Below the pieces are notes generated by a model. It ran no database searches. It worked only from the letters and a program-made list of their open reading frames with translations, and was not told the DNA's origin. Source: Paraburkholderia dioscoreae (GTDB lineage Bacteria; Pseudomonadota; Gammaproteobacteria; Burkholderiales; Burkholderiaceae). Taken from it: a DNA stretch of 64,000 nt. How positions within the stretch are numbered: the first letter of the stretch is position 1; the number at the start of each line of letters is the position of its first letter. This document shows positions 17,857 to 26,427 of this stretch, one piece after another. The position numbers and the translations under genes are program-made. The stretch covers positions 3,286,001-3,350,000 of the forward strand of contig NZ_LR699554.1 of assembly GCF_902459535.1 (NCBI RefSeq). The letters are read 5' to 3'.

Positions 17857-19338
17857 CTAGGTACGCGCTGACGTGCGGCCTGCGATCCGCCCGAAGGTCG
17901 CGCCCGAAACCAGGCCCGTGCCGGCCGGATAGTTGTCGTAGAAAAGGCCGCCGACCATCTCGCCGCAGGCCGTCAGGCCGGGGATCGGACGCCAGTCCGT
18001 ACCGATCACGCGCGCCTGTTCGTCGACCTTGACGCCGCCGAAGGTGAACGTGATGCCGCCCGTCGCCGTGTAGGCGTAGAACGGCGGCGCATCGAGTTTC
18101 AGCGCCCAGTTCGTCTTGTCCACACCGAGCCCTTGCGTGCCGAGGCCGTCCTTGCCGGTCGGATCGAAACCGTCGGATACCTCGTGCGCCGCCGCGTTGT
18201 ATTCCTGCAGGGTTTTCAGCGCGCGCGGCTTGTCGTCGATATCGAGCTGTTCGACCAGCGCTTCGAGCGTGTCGGCCTGTAACGGATCACTCGTCGAATA
18301 ACGCGGTTCGAGCAGATGGACCGTCTTCGAATCGAACAACTGATAGGCCTTCGCGCCCGGTTCGGCGAGAATCGCGCGGCCGTACTTCGCGTAGGTGAAC
18401 ATCGCGCCGTCCTCACCTTCGTCGACGAAGCGATTGCCCTTGCGGTTGATCATGACGCCGTACAGGTAGCTCAGCCGGTTGCTGCGGTCCGTCATTTCGC
18501 GCGGCGCGAAATTGCCCCAGTCGGCGCTGATCGGCGTTGCGTGACAGCCGCTCCACTGCCCCCACGGCATGGCGCCGATGTCCATTGCCATGCGCAGTCC
18601 GTCGCCCTGGTTGTGCGGCGTGCCGCGCACCTTCGCACCGCCCACGAGCGGACCGATATGCTGCGTGCGCATCTGCACGTTCGCTTCGAAGCCGCCGCAG
18701 CCGAGCACGACGGCGTGACTGTGCAGTTCGCGCATGCCTTCGTCGTCACGAATGCGTACGCCGCAGACGCGCCCCGTTTCGTCCTGCAGGAGTGCCATCA
18801 CGGCGGCGCCATAGCGCACTTCGATACCCATCCGCTCGACCGTCGCAAACCAGCTGCGCGACAGCCCGACGCCTTCATGTTCCGCGCGAACCACGAGCCC
18901 ACGCGCCCAGATGATCTGATTGCCCTTGCGAACACCCGTCAGGCTGACGGCCGGTTCCATCTTGATCTGACCCGTTTCGTGCATCCAGAACACGGTCTCT
19001 TTCGAGTTGTCCACGAGCACGCGCGACAGCACCGGGTCCGTCTGACCGCTCGTCACACGCATCAGATCGCCGTGAAAGTCGTCCCGGGTGTAGGGCTGAA
19101 TGCCCGCGTAGAAATCTTCGAATTCTTTCTCGACGCCGGGTACCAGCGGGCCGATTTCGCGCGGATCTTCGAACGCGAAGCGCAACACACCACCGCTCCA
19201 ATGGGTGTTGCCGCCACGCATCGCGCGCGGCGCCTTCTCCAGCACGACGACGCGTGCGGCGCCGTTTTCGCGCGCCGACACTGCCGCCGCCAGCGCGGCA
19301 TTGCCGGCCCCTACCACGATCACGTCATAGTCCGCCAT
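17857..19338 (-). CDS. FAD-dependent dehydrogenase, TcuA (tricarballylate dehydrogenase)-like
   Basis: A 493-residue soluble flavoprotein of the fumarate reductase/succinate dehydrogenase flavoprotein family. The FAD-binding motif is VIVVGAGNAALAAAVSAREN at residues 6-25, then EKAPRAMRGGNTHWSGG. The C-terminal FAD segment is IPGLTACGEMVGGLFYDNYP with AGTGLVSGATFGRIAG. Closest known type is TcuA, which oxidises tricarballylate to cis-aconitate. No TcuB-like electron acceptor is encoded nearby. It is the first gene of the operon; the shared operator lies 145 bases upstream. Substrate is inferred only by family. Confidence 0.85.
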   Translation of the reverse strand: MADYDVIVVGAGNAALAAAVSARENGAARVVVLEKAPRAMRGGNTHWSGGVLRFAFEDPREIGPLVPGVEKEFEDFYAGIQPYTRDDFHGDLMRVTSGQTDPVLSRVLVDNSKETVFWMHETGQIKMEPAVSLTGVRKGNQIIWARGLVVRAEHEGVGLSRSWFATVERMGIEVRYGAAVMALLQDETGRVCGVRIRDDEGMRELHSHAVVLGCGGFEANVQMRTQHIGPLVGGAKVRGTPHNQGDGLRMAMDIGAMPWGQWSGCHATPISADWGNFAPREMTDRSNRLSYLYGVMINRKGNRFVDEGEDGAMFTYAKYGRAILAEPGAKAYQLFDSKTVHLLEPRYSTSDPLQADTLEALVEQLDIDDKPRALKTLQEYNAAAHEVSDGFDPTGKDGLGTQGLGVDKTNWALKLDAPPFYAYTATGGITFTFGGVKVDEQARVIGTDWRPIPGLTACGEMVGGLFYDNYPAGTGLVSGATFGRIAGRTSART

Positions 19339-19482
19339 TGAGTCACTCCTCTCGTAGACATGTTGCAGAGCAAGCAGGCACGCAAGCTGTCCATGTCAGC
19401 ACGCGGAAACTCCCGCGGTATCCGATCGGGGAGCCCCGACGCGTGGTGGACATTGCATTACGCTATCGAAGTCTGGTTTTCA

Positions 19483-19508
19483 GAATACTTCTGTATACAC
19501 AAGTACTC
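19483..19508. promoter_or_regulatory. 26-bp symmetric operator, copy 2
   Basis: GAATAC-N4-GTATAC-N4-GTACTC, the same spacing and outer boxes as the site at 10951, with one base different in the left box. It lies between the TcuA-like operon and the divergent 2-aminobenzoyl-CoA operon, closer to the former. Confidence 0.7.
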
Positions 19509-19658
19509 TAATCAGTACATTCCCTGATACAGAGCAAGGACGTGCGTGGAACCAAAGGGCTTGGGCGCGTTACGGAAGTTCGGGGCGCCTCGCGTGACGG
19601 ACGTTATTCCTTCGGATCATTACCCCCGCCTCCCTCGTGCATCTACATCTCCATTTAC

Positions 19659-19687
19659 TTGACATCTAAACTATCTAGGCCTAAATT
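19659..19687 (+). promoter_or_regulatory. Sigma-70 type promoter of the 2-aminobenzoate operon
   Basis: TTGACA at 19659-19664, a 17-base spacer, TAAATT at 19682-19687, placed 38 bases before the monooxygenase start. The palindrome TAGGCCTA (19676-19683) overlaps the -10 box and could be the operator of the MarR regulator encoded in the operon. Confidence 0.5.
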
Positions 19688-19724
19688 AATCTCACACAGC
19701 GGCGTCCACATATGGGGAACAAGC

Positions 19725-22097
19725 ATGCGCATCGTTTGTATTGGCGGCGGGCCGGCCGGGTTGTACTTCGGTCTGTTGATGAAGAGCCGGAACCCGGCCT
19801 ACGACGTCACGGTAATCGAGCGCAACCGCCCCTACGACACCTTCGGCTGGGGCGTCGTATTCTCCGACCAGACGCTCGGCAATCTGCGCACCGCCGACGC
19901 CCCCAGCGCCGATGCGATCCTCGACGCCTTCAATCACTGGGACGACATCGAGATCAATTTCCGTGGCCGGCAAATCCGTTCGTCGGGCCACGGCTTTTGC
20001 GGCATCGGCCGCAAGCGTCTGTTGAATATCCTGCAGGCACGCTGCGAAGAACTGGGTGTGAAGCTGGTTTTCGAAACCCAGGTCACGGACGACAGCGCTT
20101 ACGAAGCCGACCTCATCATTGCCTGCGACGGCGCGAACAGCGCGATCCGCCAGAAGTACGCGCACACCTATCGCCCCGCTGTCGACATGCGCGATTGCCG
20201 CTTCGTGTGGCTCGGCACCAGAAAACTTTTCGACGCCTTCACCTTCGCCTTCGAAGAAACCGAATTCGGCTGGTTCCAGGCGCATGCCTATCGTTTCGAC
20301 GATCAGACTTCCACCTTCATCGTCGAAACACCGGAGCGCGTGTGGCGCGCCGCCGGCCTCGACGAAATGAGCAAGGAAGACAGCATCGCCTTCTGCGAGA
20401 AGCTGTTCGCGAAGTATCTGGACGGCAACGCCTTGCTCTCGAACGCAGCGCATTTGCGCGGCTCGTCGCAATGGATTCGCTTCCCACGTGTCGTCAACGA
20501 GGAATGGGTGCATTGGCGCGACAACGCGGACGGCACGCGCACGCCCGTCGTCCTCATGGGCGACGCCGCGCATACGGCCCACTTCTCCATCGGCTCCGGC
20601 ACCAAACTCGCCCTCGAAGATTCGATCGAACTCGCCAACAGCATCGGCGCGCATCCCGGCGATCTCGCCGCAGCGCTCAAGCACTACACCGACGTACGCA
20701 GCATCGACGTATTGCGTATTCAGAATGCCGCGCGCAATTCGACGGAATGGTTCGAGCACGTGGACCGCTACACGTCGTTCGAGCCGGAACAGTTCGCGTA
20801 TTCGCTGCTCACGCGTTCGCAGCGCATCTCTCACGAGAATCTGCGCGAGCGCGACGCAACCTATCTGTCCGGTTTCGAAGACTGGCTCGCCCGGCGCTCC
20901 GGGGTCGATCGCGCGCCGGAAAAGCATTCCGTCCCGCCGATGTTCACGCCTTTCACTTTGCGTGGCGTCACGCTGAAAAACCGCGTGGTGGTGTCGCCTA
21001 TGGCGCAATACTCGGCCGTCGACGGCGTTGCCGGCGACTATCACCTGATGCATCTCGGCGCACGCGCAATGGGCGGCGCGGCACTCGTCATGACCGAGAT
21101 GACCTGCGTCTCGCCTGAAGCGCGTATCACGCCCGCATGCCCCGGCATGTATGCGCCCGAGCATCTCAGCGCCTGGAAGCGCATTGTGGATCTCGTGCAT
21201 CGTCAGTCGGATGCGAAGATCGGCATTCAGCTCGGCCATTCCGGTGCGAAAGGTTCGACACGCGTCGCGTGGGAAGGCATCGATCAACCGCTCACGGAAG
21301 GCAACTGGCCGCTCGTCTCGGCGTCGCCGCAACAATATCTGCGCGGCGTCAGCCAGCATTCGCACGAAGCCACGCAAGACGAGCTGCGGGAAATCGAGGC
21401 GCAATTCGTCCGCGCCACGCAGATGTCGGCCGAAGCGGGTTTCGACTGGCTCGAACTGCATTGCGCACACGGTTATTTCCTGTCGAGCTTTCTGTCGCCG
21501 CTGACCAATCATCGCACTGACGAATATGGCGGCTCGCTGGAAAATCATCTGCGTTACCCGTTGCAGGTCTTCAAGGCAATTCGCGCGGTCTGGCCGCAAG
21601 ACAAGCCGATTTCCGTGCGCATCTCCGCGAACGACTGGGTAGAAGGCGGCACGACACCCGACAACGCGGTCCAGATCGCCCGAGCCTTCAAAGCGGCCGG
21701 CGCCGACATGATCGACGTGTCGTCGGGCCAGGTCAGCAAGGATGAAAAACCGGTATACGGCCGCATGTTCCAGACGCCGTTCGCCGACCGTGTTCGCAAC
21801 GAAGCAGGCATCGCGACGATCGCGGTGGGCGCGATCTCCGAAGCGGACCACGTGAACAGCATCATCGCGGCAGGCCGCGCGGATCTGTGCGCAATTGCCC
21901 GCCCGCATCTGGCGAACCCTGCGTGGACGTTGAACGAAGCCGCGAAAATCGGCTATTTCGACGTGACCTGGCCGAAGCCCTACACCGCAGCGAAGTCTCA
22001 ACTCGAACGGAATCTCGAACGCGAGCGCACCCAGGCTGCCGCGAACGCCGGTCTGTCGCCGCAGGAACGCGCGCAACGCGCCGAAGGAACCACGTGA
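19725..22097 (+). CDS. 2-aminobenzoyl-CoA monooxygenase/reductase (bifunctional flavoenzyme)
   Basis: A 790-residue fusion. Residues 1 to about 395 form a class A FAD monooxygenase: VCIGGGPAGLYFGLLMKSR, GWGVVFSDQTLGNLR, and MGDAAHTAHFSIGSGTKLAL. From about 406 an Old Yellow Enzyme-type FMN domain follows (MFTPFTLRGVTLKNRVVVSP; HCAHGYFLSSFLSPLTNHRT). This architecture is known from the aerobic 2-aminobenzoate pathway of Azoarcus evansii, where it hydroxylates and reduces 2-aminobenzoyl-CoA to a non-aromatic ketone. Databases often label it salicylyl-CoA 5-hydroxylase. The ATG at 19725 has GGGGAA upstream. The ligase at 26428 supports the aminobenzoate role, but salicylyl-CoA remains an alternative substrate. 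Confidence 0.9.
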   Translation: MRIVCIGGGPAGLYFGLLMKSRNPAYDVTVIERNRPYDTFGWGVVFSDQTLGNLRTADAPSADAILDAFNHWDDIEINFRGRQIRSSGHGFCGIGRKRLLNILQARCEELGVKLVFETQVTDDSAYEADLIIACDGANSAIRQKYAHTYRPAVDMRDCRFVWLGTRKLFDAFTFAFEETEFGWFQAHAYRFDDQTSTFIVETPERVWRAAGLDEMSKEDSIAFCEKLFAKYLDGNALLSNAAHLRGSSQWIRFPRVVNEEWVHWRDNADGTRTPVVLMGDAAHTAHFSIGSGTKLALEDSIELANSIGAHPGDLAAALKHYTDVRSIDVLRIQNAARNSTEWFEHVDRYTSFEPEQFAYSLLTRSQRISHENLRERDATYLSGFEDWLARRSGVDRAPEKHSVPPMFTPFTLRGVTLKNRVVVSPMAQYSAVDGVAGDYHLMHLGARAMGGAALVMTEMTCVSPEARITPACPGMYAPEHLSAWKRIVDLVHRQSDAKIGIQLGHSGAKGSTRVAWEGIDQPLTEGNWPLVSASPQQYLRGVSQHSHEATQDELREIEAQFVRATQMSAEAGFDWLELHCAHGYFLSSFLSPLTNHRTDEYGGSLENHLRYPLQVFKAIRAVWPQDKPISVRISANDWVEGGTTPDNAVQIARAFKAAGADMIDVSSGQVSKDEKPVYGRMFQTPFADRVRNEAGIATIAVGAISEADHVNSIIAAGRADLCAIARPHLANPAWTLNEAAKIGYFDVTWPKPYTAAKSQLERNLERERTQAAANAGLSPQERAQRAEGTT

Positions 22098-22867
22098 ACA
22101 CATTCCATTCAACGCTCACGGGACAGCACGCGGTGGTCACCGGCGGCGGTAGTGGCATCGGCGCGGCGGTCGCGCAGGCGCTGCTACGCGCCGGCGCGCG
22201 CGTCACCTTGATGGGCCGCAACGCGGAGCGGCTCGACGCGCAGCGCGAGAAATGCCTGGCGCTGGGTGACGTGGCTCGCATCAGCGTCGACGTCACGCAG
22301 GAAGACTCCGTCGAGAGCGCGTTCCGCGAGGCCGGCGCGGTCGACATCCTCATCAACAACGCGGGCCAGGCGCAAGCCGCACCGTTCACGCATACGGACC
22401 TGGCGCTCTGGCAGCGCATGCTGGACGTCAACCTCACCGGTGTCTTTCTCGGCACGCGCGCGGTGTTGCCCGGCATGCTCGAACGCGGTCATGGCCGCAT
22501 CGTCAACGTGGCGAGCACGGCGGGACAAATCGGCTACGCATACGTCGCCGCCTATTGCGCCGCGAAACACGGCGTGATCGGCCTCACGCGCTCGCTCGCG
22601 CTGGAAGTGGCGACCAAAGGCGTCACGGTCAACGCGGTTTGTCCCGGTTATACGGAGACGGAACTGCTGCACGCATCGCTTGAACAGATCACAAGCAAGA
22701 CTTCGCGCACCGAACAGCAGGCGCGCGAAACCTTGCTTCGCTCGAATCCGCAACATCGCTTCGTGAGTCCGGACCAGGTCGCCAATGCGGTGCTCTGGCT
22801 GTGCCAGCCCGGCTCGGACGCCGTCACGGGGCAATCCATTTCCATCTCTGGTGGAGAAGTCATGTGA
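22094..22867 (+). CDS. SDR family oxidoreductase (3-hydroxyacyl-CoA dehydrogenase type)
   Basis: A 257-residue classical short-chain dehydrogenase. It has the cofactor motif TGGGSGIGAAVAQALLRAGA, NNAG, and the catalytic Ser in NVASTAG with Tyr/Lys in AAYCAAKHG. The GTG at 22094 overlaps the stop of the preceding gene (GTGA), with GAAGGA upstream. In the pathway it could oxidise the hydroxy group of the alicyclic CoA ester. NAD preference is not certain from sequence. Confidence 0.9.
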   Translation: MNTFHSTLTGQHAVVTGGGSGIGAAVAQALLRAGARVTLMGRNAERLDAQREKCLALGDVARISVDVTQEDSVESAFREAGAVDILINNAGQAQAAPFTHTDLALWQRMLDVNLTGVFLGTRAVLPGMLERGHGRIVNVASTAGQIGYAYVAAYCAAKHGVIGLTRSLALEVATKGVTVNAVCPGYTETELLHASLEQITSKTSRTEQQARETLLRSNPQHRFVSPDQVANAVLWLCQPGSDAVTGQSISISGGEVM

Positions 22868-23424
22868 CCAAGTCATCGAACATCAAGAAGCCTGCGGTAG
22901 CGGCTGAAACGAAACCGCCGCGCAAAGGCGTCGCCAAACCCGCGGAGAACGTCGTGGACCTCGAAATGAGCACGGGCGCGGATAGTCATATGGGTTTGCG
23001 TCTGTGGTTGCGCATGCTGACCACGACCAACCTCGTGCAAGCCGAATTGCGCAAGCGCTTGCGCAACGAATTCGACACCACGTTGCCGCGTTTCGATCTG
23101 ATGGCGCAGTTGGAGCGTCATCCGGAAGGTCTGAAGATGACCGAGCTATCGCGCCGCTTGATGGTGACGGGCGGCAACGTCACCGGCATTACGGATCAGC
23201 TCGAAAAAGAAGGACTGGTGTCGCGCGACACCGATCCGAACGACCGCCGCTCGATCAGCGTGTGCCTGACGCCGGCAGGCCGCAAGGCGTTCGACAAGAT
23301 GGCGGTCGCGCACGAGCAATGGGTGGTCGAACTGTTCGGCGGCTTGAGCCTCGATGAAAAATCGCGTACCCATCAGCGCCTCGGCAAACTCAAGAAACAT
23401 CTGCTCGATAGTCTGAAAGACTGA
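22864..23424 (+). CDS. MarR family transcriptional regulator
   Basis: A 186-residue winged-helix regulator with a lysine/proline-rich N-terminal tail of about 35 residues. Recognisable segments are FDTTLPRFDLMAQLERHPEG, LSRRLMVTGGNVTGITDQLE and the wing KEGLVSRDTDPNDRRSISVC. The GTG start at 22864 overlaps the SDR stop. Its position inside the operon suggests that it senses an aromatic CoA ester and controls the 19659 promoter, as MarR proteins do in other aryl-CoA clusters. Confidence 0.9.
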   Translation: MTKSSNIKKPAVAAETKPPRKGVAKPAENVVDLEMSTGADSHMGLRLWLRMLTTTNLVQAELRKRLRNEFDTTLPRFDLMAQLERHPEGLKMTELSRRLMVTGGNVTGITDQLEKEGLVSRDTDPNDRRSISVCLTPAGRKAFDKMAVAHEQWVVELFGGLSLDEKSRTHQRLGKLKKHLLDSLKD

Positions 23425-23449
23425 TCCGCATCGAAACGAGGAGACACTC

Positions 23450-24301
23450 ATGACACGATCCAACGCCGACGCGCTACTGGCCGGCAACCGCCTCACGCTG
23501 GCCGGCTACGAAGCGCGGCACTTCGGCTGGTCGGTCGCCGGCAAGATCGCGACGATCACGCTGAACCGCCCGGAGCGCAAGAACCCGCTGACCTTCGAGT
23601 CGTATGCGGAATTGCGCGACCTGTTCCGGCAATTGACCTACGCGACCGACGTCAAGGCCGTCGTGATTCACGGCGCGGGCGAGAACTTCTGCTCCGGCGG
23701 CGACGTGCACGACATCATCGCGCCGTTGATCGATCTGCCCATGCCGGAACTGCTGCTGTTCACCCGCATGACCGGCGATCTCGTCAAAGCCATGCGTCAT
23801 TGCCCGCAGCCGGTGATTGCTGCCGTCGACGGCGTTTGCGCCGGCGCCGGCGCAATTCTCGCAATGGCGTCGGACATGCGGTTCGGCACCGCGCGCAGCA
23901 AGCTCGCTTTTCTGTTCTCGCGCGTCGGCCTCGCCGGCTGCGATATGGGCGCTTGCGCGATCCTGCCGCGCATCATCGGCCAGGGGCGCGCCGCCGAACT
24001 GCTGTTCACCGGTCGCTCGGCAAGCGGCGACGAAGGCCACGCATGGGGCTTCTATAACCGGCTATGCGAACCGGCCGCGTTGGTTGAAGAAGCGCACAAG
24101 CTCGCCGCCGATCTCGTCGCCGGTCCGACTTTCGCGCACGGCATCACCAAGAAGATGCTGCATCAGGAATGGAGCATGAGTATCGACGAAGCGATCGAAT
24201 CGGAAGCGCAAGCCCAGGCGATCTGCATGAGCACACGCGATTTCGAGCGCGCATATAGCGCGTTTGCGGCGAAGTCGCGTCCGGTGTTCGAGGGAGATTG
24301 A
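23450..24301 (+). CDS. Enoyl-CoA hydratase/isomerase family protein
   Basis: A 283-residue crotonase-fold enzyme. The two oxyanion-hole segments are visible as VVIHGAGENFCSGGDVHDII and AAVDGVCAGAGAILAMASDM. The catalytic Glu region is altered compared with classical hydratases (SRVGLAGCDMGACAILPRII), so hydration, isomerisation or ring hydrolysis are all possible. The ATG at 23450 follows ACGAGGAGAC. Its place between MarR and the acyl-CoA dehydrogenase indicates a role in ring modification or opening. Confidence 0.88.
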   Translation: MTRSNADALLAGNRLTLAGYEARHFGWSVAGKIATITLNRPERKNPLTFESYAELRDLFRQLTYATDVKAVVIHGAGENFCSGGDVHDIIAPLIDLPMPELLLFTRMTGDLVKAMRHCPQPVIAAVDGVCAGAGAILAMASDMRFGTARSKLAFLFSRVGLAGCDMGACAILPRIIGQGRAAELLFTGRSASGDEGHAWGFYNRLCEPAALVEEAHKLAADLVAGPTFAHGITKKMLHQEWSMSIDEAIESEAQAQAICMSTRDFERAYSAFAAKSRPVFEGD

Positions 24302-24302
24302 G

Positions 24303-25511
24303 TTGAGCGCCAACACCGAACTGGATCTGCATAGTGCGCTGGCCTGGCCATTCTTCGAGCCGCGTCATCGCGAACTGGCCGCGGGTATCGAGGCATGGTG
24401 CCGCGCGAACCTCGCGCACGAAAACCACGAGGACGTGGACGCCACCTGCCGCCACCTGGTGCGTGAACTCGGCGCGGCCGGCTGGCTGAAATACGGCGTG
24501 GGCGGCGTAGCCTACGGCGGCCACGGCGACACGATCGACACGCGCGCCGTCTGCCTGCTGCGCGAAACGCTAGCGAAACACTCAGGCCTCGCGGACTTCG
24601 CGTTGGCGATGCAAGGCCTCGGTTCGGGCGCCATCTCGCTCGGCGGCACGCATGAACAGAAGACGCGCTATCTGCCGCGCGTCGCCAACGGCACGGCCAT
24701 CGCGGCGTTCGCGCTATCCGAGCCCGAAGCGGGATCGGACGTCGCCGCCATGACGCTCTCTGCACGCGAAGACGGTGACGCCTACGTGCTCGACGGCGAC
24801 AAGACGTGGATCTCCAACGGCGGCATCGCCGATTTCTATGTGGTGTTCGCGAGAACCGGCGAAGCGCCGGGCGCGCGTGGCATCAGCGCGTTCATTGTGG
24901 ATGCGGATACGCCGGGGCTGGAGATTGCGGAACGCATCGACGTGATCGCGCCGCATCCGCTCGCGCGTCTGCACTTTGCCGGCGCGCGCGTGCCGCGCAG
25001 CCAGATGCTCGGCGTACCCGGCGAAGGTTTCAAGCTCGCCATGCGCACGCTGGATATTTTCCGCACGTCGGTGGCGGCTGCGTCGCTTGGCTTCGCGCGT
25101 CATGCAATGGCCGAAGGTCTCGCGCGTGCCGCGTCGCGCAAAATGTTCGGGCAGACGCTCGGCGATTTTCAACTGACGCAGGCCAAACTCGCGCAAATGG
25201 CTTTGACCATCGACAGCAGCGCATTGCTGGTCTATCGCGCGGCATGGCTGCGCGATCAAGGCGAAAACGTCACGCGTGAAGCGGCAATGGCGAAATGGCA
25301 CGCAAGCGAAGGCGCGCAACAGGTGATCGACGCCGCCGTGCAACTCTACGGCGGCATGGGCGTGCAAAGCGGCACGGCCGTCGAAATGCTGTATCGCGAG
25401 ATTCGCGCGCTGCGCATTTACGAAGGCGCGACCGAAGTGCAGCAACTGATCGTCGGACGTGATCTGTTGAAAGCGCATGCTGCCGCAACTGCCGGAGCAA
25501 ACGCCAGATGA
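24303..25511 (+). CDS. Acyl-CoA dehydrogenase
   Basis: A 402-residue FAD acyl-CoA dehydrogenase. It contains FALSEPEAGSDVAAM, DKTWISNGGIADFYVVFART, the C-terminal helices with QLYGGMGVQSGTAVEMLYRE, and LRIYEGATEVQQLIVGRDLL, in which the Glu of YEG is the usual catalytic base. The TTG at 24303 starts one base after the enoyl-CoA hydratase stop. Electrons would go to ETF (etfBA at 3467-5174). It probably oxidises an alicyclic CoA intermediate. Confidence 0.9.
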   Translation: MSANTELDLHSALAWPFFEPRHRELAAGIEAWCRANLAHENHEDVDATCRHLVRELGAAGWLKYGVGGVAYGGHGDTIDTRAVCLLRETLAKHSGLADFALAMQGLGSGAISLGGTHEQKTRYLPRVANGTAIAAFALSEPEAGSDVAAMTLSAREDGDAYVLDGDKTWISNGGIADFYVVFARTGEAPGARGISAFIVDADTPGLEIAERIDVIAPHPLARLHFAGARVPRSQMLGVPGEGFKLAMRTLDIFRTSVAAASLGFARHAMAEGLARAASRKMFGQTLGDFQLTQAKLAQMALTIDSSALLVYRAAWLRDQGENVTREAAMAKWHASEGAQQVIDAAVQLYGGMGVQSGTAVEMLYREIRALRIYEGATEVQQLIVGRDLLKAHAAATAGANAR

Positions 25512-25951
25512 GCGCGTCTTTCGAACGGCCCGTGCGTATCCGCTTCTCGCATTGCGACCCGGCGGGCATCGTGTTCTTTCCGCAATATCTGGTGATGACC
25601 AACGCATTGGTCGAAGACTGGTTCAACGAAGGCCTGCATATCGACTATGCGCAGATGATTGCGCAGCGCCGCGTCGGCTTGCCGATCGTCAAACTCGATT
25701 GCGAGTTTTCACGGCCGAGCCAGATGGGCGAAACGATCACGCTGACGCTTGACGTCGTAGCGATCGGCCGGCGCTCGATCGGCATCGAGATCGTCGGCCA
25801 TTGCAACGGCGAAACCCGTTTTCGCACGAAACAGGTGCTGGTCACGACTTCGCTCGAAAGCGGCACATCCATTGATATCCCCACCGACATCGCGAGCGCG
25901 CTCGCGACGTTCGCCCCGCAGCCCGATTCCATTGAGGCGCATCGCTCATGA
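25508..25951 (+). CDS. Acyl-CoA thioesterase, 4-hydroxybenzoyl-CoA thioesterase family
   Basis: A 147-residue hot-dog thioesterase. The active-site motif is HCDPAGIVFFPQYLVMTNAL, with the catalytic Asp in CDPAG. The start ATG overlaps the previous stop (ATGA). In aerobic aryl-CoA pathways such enzymes release CoA from dead-end or excess aryl-CoA and prevent CoA depletion. That would be its role here by analogy. Confidence 0.9.
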   Translation: MSASFERPVRIRFSHCDPAGIVFFPQYLVMTNALVEDWFNEGLHIDYAQMIAQRRVGLPIVKLDCEFSRPSQMGETITLTLDVVAIGRRSIGIEIVGHCNGETRFRTKQVLVTTSLESGTSIDIPTDIASALATFAPQPDSIEAHRS

Positions 25952-26343
25952 AAAAAGCTCTTCTTCCGGCCGGTTGGGTCAAGCCGCGTGGCTACGCGAA
26001 CGGCGTTGCGGCAACCGGCATGCAGGTATTCATTGCCGGCCAGATCGGCTGGGACGAACAGGCGCGTTTCCAGACGACCGACTTCGCCGCGCAAGCCATC
26101 CAGGCGCTCAAGAATGTGCTCGCCGTTCTGCACGAAGCGGGCGGCAAGCCCGAGCACCTGGTGCGAATGACGTGGTACGTCACCGACAAACGCGAGTATC
26201 TCGTGTCGTTGAAGGATATTGGCCGCGCGTTTCGCGAGCTGGTCGGCGACTACGACATCGCGATGAGCGCGGTGCAGGTCGTCGCGCTGATCGAAGACGA
26301 AGCGAAAGTCGAAATCGAGGCGACTGCCGTGGTCCCGCAGTAA
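25948..26343 (+). CDS. RidA family (YjgF) protein
   Basis: A 131-residue RidA-fold protein with GYANGVAATGMQVFIAGQIG at the N-terminal part and VRMTWYVTDKREYLVSLKDI near the middle. Archetypal RidA uses an Arg to hydrolyse reactive enamines and imines. Here it overlaps the thioesterase gene by four bases. The pathway creates 2-amino-ene CoA esters, so hydrolysis of that enamine to a ketone plus ammonia is a specific and plausible role. This is inference, not shown by sequence. Confidence 0.9.
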   Translation: MKKALLPAGWVKPRGYANGVAATGMQVFIAGQIGWDEQARFQTTDFAAQAIQALKNVLAVLHEAGGKPEHLVRMTWYVTDKREYLVSLKDIGRAFRELVGDYDIAMSAVQVVALIEDEAKVEIEATAVVPQ

Positions 26344-26427
26344 CCGAGCAACACAGCACACGAAAAGAACCTGCCAAACCACCAAGCCAACCGAAGCGCA
26401 TCTAGCCGGCTCAACGCCCGGGAGACC

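Noticed and set aside
19692..22112. 806-codon open frame on the minus strand
   Set aside because: It lies opposite the monooxygenase/reductase gene and shows no family motif; long antisense frames are common in high-GC DNA.
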